NCBI RefSeq assembly: GCF_900115185.1
Contig: NZ_FOVN01000001.1
Coordinates: 1,116,001-1,180,000 of the forward strand
DNA length: 64,000 nucleotides
Source of the DNA: Algorimicrobium echini
GTDB lineage: Bacteria > Bacteroidota > Bacteroidia > Flavobacteriales > Flavobacteriaceae
Direction: 5' to 3'
Made by a program: the position numbers and the translations under genes. Below are positions 56,607 to 64,000 of this stretch, piece after piece. Position 1 is the first letter of the stretch. Every line of letters begins with the position of its first letter. The notes under the pieces were generated by a model. It was not told the DNA's origin, did not search any database, and worked only from the letters and a program-made list of their open reading frames with translations.

Positions 56607-57136
56607 TGAGTGAGAATTTACAAGCCGAGCAGAAATATAATAAGTGGATTATTATTCTGTCTATAATTATTCCAATTGTGGTTGCTATTTTATTTGGCGT
56701 AAAAATACCAAATGTAGAACCACTTATGTTTTTACCACCCATTTACGCTACTACAAACGCAATTACTGCTTTCGTTTTAGTAACGGCCTTTTGGGCTATA
56801 ACAAATGGGAAGCAAAAACTTCATGAAAACTTGATGAAAGTAGCCATATTACTTTCAGTAGCCTTTTTAGTTATGTATGTAGCTTACCACATGACGAGCG
56901 ATTCTACAAAATATGGAGGAGAAGGTATTATGAAATATGTGTATTATGTTATTTTAATCTTGCACATCATCCTGTCTGTTGTTGTTATTCCATTTGTACT
57001 TATAACCTATGTTAGGGCCATTACAAATAACATAGAACGTCACAAAAAAATTGCGCGATTTACATTCCCATTATGGCTGTTTGTGGCAGTTTCTGGTGTG
57101 GTAGTTTTTATTATGATATCACCGTATTATGCTTAA
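56606..57136 (+). CDS. DUF420 membrane protein (oxidase assembly, CtaM-like)
   Basis: A 176-residue protein with five hydrophobic segments of the DUF420 family, whose members (CtaM in Firmicutes) are needed for heme-copper oxidase assembly. Conserved His residues lie in KLHENLMKVA and YHMTSDS, and HIILSVVVIPFVL in helix 4. It overlaps the SCO stop by one base, so it is co-translated with the other assembly genes. Confidence 0.85.
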   Translation: MSENLQAEQKYNKWIIILSIIIPIVVAILFGVKIPNVEPLMFLPPIYATTNAITAFVLVTAFWAITNGKQKLHENLMKVAILLSVAFLVMYVAYHMTSDSTKYGGEGIMKYVYYVILILHIILSVVVIPFVLITYVRAITNNIERHKKIARFTFPLWLFVAVSGVVVFIMISPYYA

Positions 57137-57188
57137 TTTATCAAGCAGAAAACAGGTTATAAAGCAATAATCACATTAATTTCTAAAT

Positions 57189-57410
57189 ATGAAGAAAGCA
57201 CTCATTTTTACCTCTATAATAATGCTGTTTTACACATTGCCAGCAGAGGCGCAATGCGCTATGTGTCGTGCTGTTTTAGAAAGTGAAGAAGGTCAAGCCC
57301 AAGCTGAAGGTATCAATAATGGAATTGTGTACTTAATGGCCATACCCTATATTCTAGTTGCAGGAATAGGAATTCTCATATATAGAAATTTTAGAGCAAA
57401 AAAAAATTAA
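57189..57410 (+). CDS. Small secreted membrane protein with CxxC
   Basis: A 73-residue protein: a signal-type N-terminus (KKALIFTSIIMLFYTLPAEA), then QCAMCRAVLESEEGQAQAEGINNGIVYLMAIPYILV and a C-terminal helix with a basic tail. The CAMC pair faces the periplasm and could bind copper or heme or be redox-active. It is conserved in position in cox clusters as far as I recall, but the function is unknown. The stop is directly followed by the GTG start of the next gene. Confidence 0.75.
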   Translation: MKKALIFTSIIMLFYTLPAEAQCAMCRAVLESEEGQAQAEGINNGIVYLMAIPYILVAGIGILIYRNFRAKKN

Positions 57411-58322
57411 GTGCGTCAGATTCTTTTCACGGGTTGCCTTTTAATGAGCTTTCTTTCTATAAATGCTCAAACGCTTGTAGGGGTCATTACAGATAGTCTT
57501 TCTAATAAACCACTTGCGTACGCAAACTTAAGTGTTTTAAATTCTAAACACGGAACATCTACTGACAGTTTAGGGAACTATATTTTAGAAATAAAAAATC
57601 ACTCGAATGATACAGTTTTAGTTTCCATGTTAGGGTATCAAACTAAAAAAATTCCGTTACATCACTTTTTAGATAATACGAATGCATTGGATATTCGCTT
57701 GTCTGGTTTAAATACAAATTTGGATGATGTGTTGCTTGTCTATAAAAAGAAAAAATATACTTCGGCAAAAACTTTAGGCATACCTAGAAAGAAAATTAAA
57801 TTTAAATCGTCCGTTCCAATTGGTTATGAACGTAGTGTATTTATTGCCAATAAATCGAGAAGAAAGGGGAAAATCAAATCGGTTAGTTTTTATGTTAAAA
57901 AGGCCGATTCTGATATTTACAACATGCATCCTATTTATTTCCGAATTAAGTTTTACCAAAAGCATGCATATAATCAAGGTCCTGGGAACGCAATTTCATA
58001 TTATGACAGTATTCTTAAACCTAATAACAAGAATCAGAAAATTCAGGTGAATTTAGATGATTTTTTAATTCCTTTTTTAGAAACAGGTATTTATATAGGA
58101 ATTGAAACCGTAAACCCTACACCTGCTGAACCAACAGGGAGTATGTATATTACCACACCCAATTTAGTAATGACGTATAATTCGGAACCTTTAACCTATT
58201 CTAGTTTTCGAGGACAACCATGGACACATTTAAAGCGTAAAATGAAATGGAAAGCCTTTGGAAAAACGAGTTATTATTATACAAATCCACTTATAGATGT
58301 CGAGGTTCAATTTGAGAAATAA
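57411..58322 (+). CDS. Carboxypeptidase-regulatory-like domain protein
   Basis: A 303-residue exported protein starting at GTG (57411), with a signal peptide ending near SINAQTLVG. Residues about 22-100 form a CarboxypepD_reg-like (DUF4480-type) beta-sandwich: GVITDSLSNKPLAYANLSVLNSKHGTSTDSLGNY. The remainder is a beta-rich domain (SVFIANKSRRKGKIKSVSFYVKK) of unknown function. Such N-terminal domains occur in TonB-dependent receptors and surface proteins. It is translated directly after the preceding small protein. Confidence 0.72.
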   Translation: MRQILFTGCLLMSFLSINAQTLVGVITDSLSNKPLAYANLSVLNSKHGTSTDSLGNYILEIKNHSNDTVLVSMLGYQTKKIPLHHFLDNTNALDIRLSGLNTNLDDVLLVYKKKKYTSAKTLGIPRKKIKFKSSVPIGYERSVFIANKSRRKGKIKSVSFYVKKADSDIYNMHPIYFRIKFYQKHAYNQGPGNAISYYDSILKPNNKNQKIQVNLDDFLIPFLETGIYIGIETVNPTPAEPTGSMYITTPNLVMTYNSEPLTYSSFRGQPWTHLKRKMKWKAFGKTSYYYTNPLIDVEVQFEK

Positions 58323-58389
58323 AGGCTTGCCAATCATATATTTATAAAAAGTTTAACAAACCATAAAAAGTGTAAGATTAAAATATATT

Positions 58390-58397
58390 TACATTTG
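58390..58397 (+). promoter_or_regulatory. -7 element of the ABC exporter operon
   Basis: TACATTTG matches TAnnTTTG, 66 bp before the ATPase start codon. The stretch also contains GTAACATTT (58400-58408), the same 9-mer as the left arm of the act-cox operator. Confidence 0.5.
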
Positions 58398-58462
58398 TTG
58401 TAACATTTTTCTGTTTTGTAAGTCTTATTTATAGAATAGAATTTAACCAACCACAGTAAATT

Positions 58463-59164
58463 ATGCTAACTATAAGCAAATTACACAAATCCTATCCAAT
58501 AGGTGATTCAAGTTTACATGTTTTAAAAGGGATTGATCTTTCCGTAGAAGAGGGAGAAATGGTGGCAATCATGGGGTCTTCTGGTTCGGGGAAATCGACC
58601 TTATTAAATATTATTGGTATGTTAGATGAAGCCGATGAAGGCGAATATATTCTTGATGGTGTACCTATTAAAAATCTAACAGAAAAAAAAGCAGCCATTT
58701 ATAGAAATAAGTTTTTAGGATTCATCTTTCAATCCTTTAACCTAATTAACTATAAAAATGCTATCGAAAACGTATCATTACCGCTATATTATCAAGGTAT
58801 GAAACGTGCTGAACGTCAAGAATTAGGAATGTTTCATTTGGAAAAAGTAGGTTTAGCCAATTGGGCGCATCACTTACCTAATGAATTATCTGGTGGACAA
58901 AAACAACGTGTGGCAATTGCTCGCGCTTTAGCAGCCAATCCTAAATTACTACTTGCCGATGAGCCAACAGGAGCTTTAGATACGAAAACATCTCACGAGA
59001 TAATGGCTTTTATTCAACAATTAAATGATGAAGGAAAAACCATATTAATGGTAACTCATGAAGAGGATATAGCTAATATGTGTAAACGTATCGTTCGTTT
59101 AAAGGATGGTGTTATAATGGAAGATGTCTTTGTAGAACAAGTTAGAGCCGAACAATATGTTTGA
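58463..59164 (+). CDS. ABC transporter ATP-binding protein (MacB/LolD type)
   Basis: A 233-residue ATPase. Walker A is [11 protein letters not shown] (about residues 36-46), the signature [15 protein letters not shown] (about 140), Walker [13 protein letters not shown], and the switch His in VTHEED. It belongs to the type VII MacB/LolD group that drives mechanotransmission through a permease, not substrate passage. It overlaps the first permease by 8 bases and is the first gene of the exporter operon. Confidence 0.95.
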   Translation: MLTISKLHKSYPIGDSSLHVLKGIDLSVEEGEMVAIMGSSGSGKSTLLNIIGMLDEADEGEYILDGVPIKNLTEKKAAIYRNKFLGFIFQSFNLINYKNAIENVSLPLYYQGMKRAERQELGMFHLEKVGLANWAHHLPNELSGGQKQRVAIARALAANPKLLLADEPTGALDTKTSHEIMAFIQQLNDEGKTILMVTHEEDIANMCKRIVRLKDGVIMEDVFVEQVRAEQYV

Positions 59165-60386
59165 TTTAGATCTTTGGCGCGAAATATTTCAGAGTATCAA
59201 TAAAAACCGAACGCGAAGCTTGCTCTCGGGATTTACAGTGGCTTTTGCAATCCTTTTGTTTGCCGTTCTGTTTGGTTTAGCTAATGGTTTGCAGAATACA
59301 TTCTCTGAAGCCTTTAATGACGATGCCAATAACTCCATCATGATTTATTCAGGTATGACTACTAAAGCTAATAAAGGGCTTCAAGCCGGTAGACGCATTC
59401 AGTTTAAAAATGAAGATTATGAGTACGTCAAGGACGAATTCAAAGATAAAGTTCAATTTATTACCTCACGTGTTTACAGAAATGTAACCGCTACTTTCAG
59501 AAACGAAAAAAATAGTTATTCTGTTCGGGCGGTTCATCCAGACCATCAGTATCTAGAAATGACTATTATAGATCAAGGTCGTTACATTAATGAAATGGAT
59601 GTGAAAGAACATACCAAAGTCGTGGTAATTGGACGATTGGTAGAAGAAGATTTATTTTTAAAAACAACCGCTTTAGGGAAATATATTAATCTTGATGGTA
59701 TTCCGTATAAGGTCGTTGGTATTTTTTCTGACGATGGTGGAGACAATGAAGAACGCTTAATATATATGCCTATTTCTACAGCACAACGGTTATATGGTAA
59801 TACGGATTATGTCGATCAAATAAATTTAACCTATAACCCTGAAATGGATTATGATCAAGCTATTGCTTTTGGTAGGACGCTAACCAATAAAATGAAAAAC
59901 CGATTTGATGTTGCAGAAACTGACCAACGGGCTATCCGTATCCAAAACATGGCAGAAGGTACCAAAGCAGTTGGCCAAATGACAACCGCTTTAGGGTTTA
60001 TAATATTTGTAATTGGTTTTGGAACTCTAATAGCTGGTGTTGTTGGTATTAGTAATATTATGATATTTATAGTAAAAGAACGAACTAAAGAAATTGGTAT
60101 CCGAAAAGCGCTAGGTGCTACACCACGTTCCATTGTATCCATTATATTAATAGAATCTATATTAATTACAGCTATTGCAGGTTATGTTGGATTATTATTA
60201 GGTGTTGGTATATTAGAACTGGCTGCTCCTACATTAGAAACCTACTTTATAAAAGATCCAAGCGTGCAACCTTCATTAATAATTGCCGCAACCATAACGC
60301 TTATTTTAGCAGGAGCCATTGCAGGTTATTTACCCGCTAAAAAAGCCTCACAAATTAAACCCATTGTAGCATTAAGAGACGACTAA
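59157..60386 (+). CDS. MacB-type ABC permease (1)
   Basis: A 409-residue FtsX/MacB-family permease: one N-terminal helix (about 20-42), a large MacB periplasmic core domain (about 43-275), and three C-terminal helices in the FtsX domain (TAGVVGISNIMIFIVKERTKEIGIRKALGATP from about 287). The C-terminal PAKKASQIKPIVALRDD is typical. It is co-transcribed with the ATPase and a second, different permease. Its substrate is unknown. Confidence 0.93.
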   Translation: MFDLDLWREIFQSINKNRTRSLLSGFTVAFAILLFAVLFGLANGLQNTFSEAFNDDANNSIMIYSGMTTKANKGLQAGRRIQFKNEDYEYVKDEFKDKVQFITSRVYRNVTATFRNEKNSYSVRAVHPDHQYLEMTIIDQGRYINEMDVKEHTKVVVIGRLVEEDLFLKTTALGKYINLDGIPYKVVGIFSDDGGDNEERLIYMPISTAQRLYGNTDYVDQINLTYNPEMDYDQAIAFGRTLTNKMKNRFDVAETDQRAIRIQNMAEGTKAVGQMTTALGFIIFVIGFGTLIAGVVGISNIMIFIVKERTKEIGIRKALGATPRSIVSIILIESILITAIAGYVGLLLGVGILELAAPTLETYFIKDPSVQPSLIIAATITLILAGAIAGYLPAKKASQIKPIVALRDD

Positions 60387-60387
60387 T

Positions 60388-61632
60388 ATGTTTAAATTTT
60401 TAACAGATAGAGATACGTGGCAAGAGGTTTTTGATAGTCTTAGTAAAAACAAACTACGATCTATTTTAACCATGGTTGGCGTATGGTGGGGAATTTTACT
60501 CCTTATAGGTCTTCTAGGTTCAGCTCGAGGATTAGAAAATGCTTTTAACCGCTTGTTTGGCGATTTTGCTACAAACAGTGTATTTGTTTGGGCACAAAGT
60601 ACCAGCAAACCATTTCAAGGCTTTCAAGAAGGTAGGCAAGTTAAGCTGACATTAACCGATGCTAAAAAAGTTGAAGAGAATGTGGAAGGTATTGAGTTTG
60701 TAGTCCCTAGAAGCCAAAGCCAGGCTATGGTTGTACGTAACTTCCTTTCAGGTACTTTTGGTATCAATGGCGATTATCCTTTATTAGACCAAGTTCAGAA
60801 AAAGAAGTTAATTCACGGTCGCTTTATCAATCAAAATGATATTGAATCTAATAAAAAAGTCGTTGTTATTTCAGAAGATGTGTACAAACAACTTTTTGAA
60901 AAAGGGGTTCAAGCTATAGGAGAGTTAATTCAAATTAATAGCATGAACTTTAAAGTTATTGGTGTTTTTGAAGTTGGTAACATGAATATGGGACCATCTA
61001 CCGATATGCATATACCGTTTACCACTTTTCAACAAATTTATAATCGTGGTGAAAACATTAGTTGGATGATGATTACTGGTAAACCTGAATACAACATTAA
61101 ACAAATAGAAGAAGATTCCAAACTCATTTTAAGAAACCTAAACAATGTGCATCCTGAAGACAAACGTGCCTTTGGAAGCTTTAATTTAGGAAAAGAATTT
61201 GCAAAAATGACAGGTTTTCTATCTGGTATGCAGTTTTTAACTTGGTTTGTAGGGATAGCAACACTTATTGCAGGCGTTTTTGCCATTGGAAATATTCTAT
61301 TAATAACAGTAAAAGAGCGTACCAAAGAAATTGGTGTAAGGCGTGCGTTAGGAGCAACCCCTTATGAAATAAAACGCCAGATTTTAGTAGAGGCTGTTTT
61401 CATTACATTATTGGCAGGATTCTTTGGAATTATAAGTGGCGGTTGGATTCTTATAGCTCTGGATGCTGCATTCGGTCAAGGACCAGACGCAACCATGGTA
61501 AATGCATCCGTTTCTATTGCAGTGGTATTTATAGCATTGTTAATTTTGGTAATTTTAGGAACCTTAATCGGATTGATTCCAGCCTTTAAAGCCACCAGCA
61601 TTAAACCTATTGAAGCTTTACGCGAAGAATAA
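60388..61632 (+). CDS. MacB-type ABC permease (2)
   Basis: A 414-residue permease homologous to the preceding gene but clearly divergent: LTMVGVWWGILLLIGLLGSARGLENA in helix 1, a MacB periplasmic core (about 45-285), and the FtsX domain (NILLITVKERTKEIGVRRALGATP). It begins 1 base after the first permease stop. Two unlike permeases with one ATPase suggest a heterodimeric exporter. Confidence 0.93.
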   Translation: MFKFLTDRDTWQEVFDSLSKNKLRSILTMVGVWWGILLLIGLLGSARGLENAFNRLFGDFATNSVFVWAQSTSKPFQGFQEGRQVKLTLTDAKKVEENVEGIEFVVPRSQSQAMVVRNFLSGTFGINGDYPLLDQVQKKKLIHGRFINQNDIESNKKVVVISEDVYKQLFEKGVQAIGELIQINSMNFKVIGVFEVGNMNMGPSTDMHIPFTTFQQIYNRGENISWMMITGKPEYNIKQIEEDSKLILRNLNNVHPEDKRAFGSFNLGKEFAKMTGFLSGMQFLTWFVGIATLIAGVFAIGNILLITVKERTKEIGVRRALGATPYEIKRQILVEAVFITLLAGFFGIISGGWILIALDAAFGQGPDATMVNASVSIAVVFIALLILVILGTLIGLIPAFKATSIKPIEALREE

Positions 61633-61684
61633 AATTTACAGAAATATAACTAACCGATCAAATAAAAATAATAAACACAATCAA

Positions 61685-62797
61685 ATGAATAAAGCAGTAA
61701 AAATCATTATTGGCATCGTAGTCTTAGTACTATTTGTTTGGGTAATTAAATACTTTAAGGATTCCAACTCCAAAGCCATTGAAGAGTTTAAAACCGAAAC
61801 ACCATTTTATACATCCATAAAAACAAAAGTGGTTGCCACAGGGAAATTAAACCCTGAAGAAGAAGTTGAATTAAAACCACAAATAGCTGGGATTATTGAT
61901 AAAATTCTGGTGGAAGAGGGTGATATTGTTAAAAAGGGCGATTTAATTGCTAGAATTCGTGTCGTGCCAAACGAACAAAGTTTAGTTAGTGCTAGAAGCC
62001 GAATTAATACTGCAGAGTTGTCTTACAATAACTCGAAAACCTTATACGATAGAAACAAAGCGCTTTTTGAAAAAGGTGTAATTTCAAAACAGGATTTTGA
62101 AAATAGTGAATTAGCTTTAAATCAGGCCAATGAATCCTTACGTCAAGCTCAAAATGATTTTCAAATTATCAAGCAAGGTTCGTTATCTGGAGGCGGTTCA
62201 GCAAACACCAACATTGTAGCCCAAATTCCAGGAACAGTTTTAGAAATTCCAGTGCGTGAAGGAGACCAAGTAATTGAAGCTAATAGTTTTAATGCTGGTA
62301 CTACAATTGCTACCATTGCTGATATGAGTAAAATGATTTTTGAAGGTAAAGTAGATGAATCTGAAGTTGGAAAAATTGAAGAAGGTAAGGATATTATAGT
62401 CGTTCTTGGCGCTATTAATCAGCAAGAATTTCCTTCTAAATTAACCTTTGTGGCACCAAAGGGTATAGAGGAAAATGGCGCTGTACAATTTACTATTAAA
62501 GCAGATGTTCAAGTGGATCCATCAGTAAAAATTAGAGCTGGTTACAGTGCTAATGCTGAAATTGAAATGGAAAGTAAAGACAGTGTTATGGTTGTCAAGG
62601 AAGCCTTATTGCAATTCAACCGTTTTACAGAGAAGCCTTTTGTGGAAATACAAAAAGAAGATGGGACCTTTGAAGAGAAATATGTGGAATTAGGTATTTC
62701 TGATGGAATAAACGTTGAAGTTACAGATGGTATTGGCGAAACGGATAAAATAAAAGTGTGGAATAAAGCAAAAGAAGATAATAATGATGACGATTAA
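61685..62797 (+). CDS. Periplasmic adaptor (HlyD/MacA family)
   Basis: A 370-residue membrane-fusion protein with one N-terminal helix (IIIGIVVLVLFVWVIKYF), a lipoyl-like half motif (VELKPQIAGIIDKILVEEGD), a coiled-coil hairpin (about residues 110-180), a second lipoyl half (IVAQIPGTVLEIPVREGDQV) and the beta-barrel domain. It links the MacB-type permeases to the outer-membrane channel. The start is the ATG for MNKAVK at 61685; the frame is open to 61610 but that region overlaps the permease end. Confidence 0.92.
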   Translation: MNKAVKIIIGIVVLVLFVWVIKYFKDSNSKAIEEFKTETPFYTSIKTKVVATGKLNPEEEVELKPQIAGIIDKILVEEGDIVKKGDLIARIRVVPNEQSLVSARSRINTAELSYNNSKTLYDRNKALFEKGVISKQDFENSELALNQANESLRQAQNDFQIIKQGSLSGGGSANTNIVAQIPGTVLEIPVREGDQVIEANSFNAGTTIATIADMSKMIFEGKVDESEVGKIEEGKDIIVVLGAINQQEFPSKLTFVAPKGIEENGAVQFTIKADVQVDPSVKIRAGYSANAEIEMESKDSVMVVKEALLQFNRFTEKPFVEIQKEDGTFEEKYVELGISDGINVEVTDGIGETDKIKVWNKAKEDNNDDD

Positions 62798-64000
62798 TAA
62801 ATTACGGACATTAACAGTTATAATACTCGGATTGTCTGGAGGTGTTTTTGCTCAACAAAAAACATGGACACTCCAAGAATGTGTGGATTATGCATTGGAA
62901 AACAATATAACTGTTCAGAAGGGCTCAAATACGCTTTTAATTAATGAAGAAGACATAACTGCTGCAAAAGGAAGTCTATTACCATCTTTAGGTGCAAGTG
63001 CTAGGCAAGGACTGTCTCTAGGTAACCAAGAGCTTTTTCCAGGTCAATTTGTAGATAGAACAGCAAATAGTACTAACATTGGTATTAATGTAAATCAGAC
63101 TATCTTTAACGGTTTCAGAAATACTAATTTACACAAACAAGCACAATTAACTTTAGATAGAAACCAACTTGAACTAAACCGCATTAAAGATGACATTTCG
63201 CTAAATGTTGTGAATGCCTATTTAAATATACTATTTAATAAAGAAAATTTAGAAACGGCTCAAGCACAATTAGAATTCTCTACTAAACAGCTTGAGCAGG
63301 TTAAAGCTTTAGTGGATGCAGGTGTTCAAGCTCAAGCTAATACATATGATGCAGAGGCAACTGTGAGCAGTGATGAGCAAAACTTAACAGTGGCTGAAAA
63401 TAATTACAATTTAGCTATTTTAAGCTTATCACAGCTTTTGCAATTACCATATGAAGGCTTTAATGTTGAAATTATTGAGGTTGATAGTCCTTCAGCGGCA
63501 TTGATGTATGAGGATATTGGTCCAATTCTAGAGTATGCCTATAATAATCGTTACGAGATAAAAGTAGCTGAAAAAAATATAGAAGGAGCTGAATTGAATA
63601 CTGAAATTTCTAAAGGAGGTTATTTGCCAAATGTTTCGTTTAGTTATGGCTTTGGTTCTAATGTTTTTTATACAAATTTACAAGATGATGAGGCAACTTT
63701 TATGAATCAATTAAATGATAATAAAGCCCATAGTTTTTCTCTAAATATTGGAATTCCTATTTTTTCGCAGTTTCAGAATAAAACAGCTGTTGCAAAAGCT
63801 AAAATTCAGAAAGAAAATAGCAAATTAGATTTAGAACAAGCAAAATTAGATTTAGAAAGTAACATACAGCGTGCTTTTACCGATGCTCAAGCTGCATTAA
63901 AAGCCTATGAAGCTTCAAAAAAATCTGTAGCTGCTCAAAAATTATCTTTTGAAAACGCTCAAGAACGCTATACTTTGGGGAGTATGAATACCTTCGATTT
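62784..64000 (+). CDS. TolC-family outer-membrane channel (cut by window edge)
   Basis: 405 codons are seen before the window ends, so the gene is incomplete. A signal peptide (LTVIILGLSGGVFAQ) is followed by WTLQECVDYALENNITVQ, the standard opening of outer-membrane efflux proteins, then helices with NVVNAYLNILFNKENLETA and the second repeat starting near NIGIPIFSQFQNKTAV. It forms the exit duct of the tripartite exporter. The start is ATG 62784 (a second ATG follows at once), overlapping the adaptor end by 14 bases. Confidence 0.92.
   Translation, partial: MMTINKLRTLTVIILGLSGGVFAQQKTWTLQECVDYALENNITVQKGSNTLLINEEDITAAKGSLLPSLGASARQGLSLGNQELFPGQFVDRTANSTNIGINVNQTIFNGFRNTNLHKQAQLTLDRNQLELNRIKDDISLNVVNAYLNILFNKENLETAQAQLEFSTKQLEQVKALVDAGVQAQANTYDAEATVSSDEQNLTVAENNYNLAILSLSQLLQLPYEGFNVEIIEVDSPSAALMYEDIGPILEYAYNNRYEIKVAEKNIEGAELNTEISKGGYLPNVSFSYGFGSNVFYTNLQDDEATFMNQLNDNKAHSFSLNIGIPIFSQFQNKTAVAKAKIQKENSKLDLEQAKLDLESNIQRAFTDAQAALKAYEASKKSVAAQKLSFENAQERYTLGSMNTFD

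Overview
The window is AT-rich chromosomal DNA from a member of the Bacteroidota, almost certainly a marine-type Flavobacteriaceae. The evidence is the gene content (SprA of the type IX secretion/gliding apparatus, a RemB-like protein, alternative complex III, FHS sugar permease, GH92 mannosidase, DUF2723 membrane protein, NusA without C-terminal acidic repeats) and many promoters of the Bacteroidota form TTG-N(about 19)-TAnnTTTG. Species cannot be named from the sequence alone. No rRNA, CRISPR array, prophage, integrase or insertion sequence was seen.

Layout. 1-5966: a glycan-use locus with an FHS sugar/H+ symporter and a GH92 alpha-mannosidase on the minus strand. Divergent to these are a GH20 hexosaminidase that loses its C-terminus and runs, out of frame, into the C-terminus of a GH2 beta-mannosidase; this is a deletion scar. 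6005-12941: metallophosphoesterase, a thioredoxin-fold protein without its cysteines, polysaccharide deacetylase plus DUF2723 GT-C-like protein, tRNA-Gln, and a universal stress protein. 13034-17740: rimP-nusA-infB behind a short leader with a terminator hairpin. 17737-18664: two tandem SPOR-domain proteins.

18760-30802: a respiratory operon actABCDEF-coxB-coxA (alternative complex III, quinol to cytochrome c, plus cytochrome oxidase subunits II and I). Its promoter is overlain by a perfect 9-bp inverted repeat. The missing oxidase parts lie at 52025-57410: heme O synthase, two subunit-III-type proteins, subunit IV, a SCO-type copper chaperone with a cysteine-less thioredoxin-like neighbour, a DUF420 protein and a small Cys-containing membrane protein. 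Together these form a near-complete quinol-to-oxygen pathway.

30828-34355: ruvB, a cytochrome P450 and queG. 34356-36890 is the accessory spot. It holds a truncated LuxR-type response regulator joined to the tail of a VKOR/thioredoxin-type protein (a second deletion scar), then an intact 88-residue double-glycine-leader peptide with six cysteines, a terminator, and a TlpA-type thioredoxin lipoprotein. This looks like the residue of a peptide (bacteriocin-like) secretion locus that lost its transporter genes. 37096-52031: malic enzyme, ruvA-sprA, gcvH-vanZ-like, and three consecutive genes carrying a TonB-C-like module, the last fused to an outer-membrane barrel (RemB-like). 57411-64000: a carboxypeptidase-regulatory-domain protein, then an ABC tripartite exporter: ATPase, two different MacB-type permeases, adaptor, and a TolC-family channel cut by the window edge.

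All identifications come from reading motifs and overall sequence character; no database search was run.
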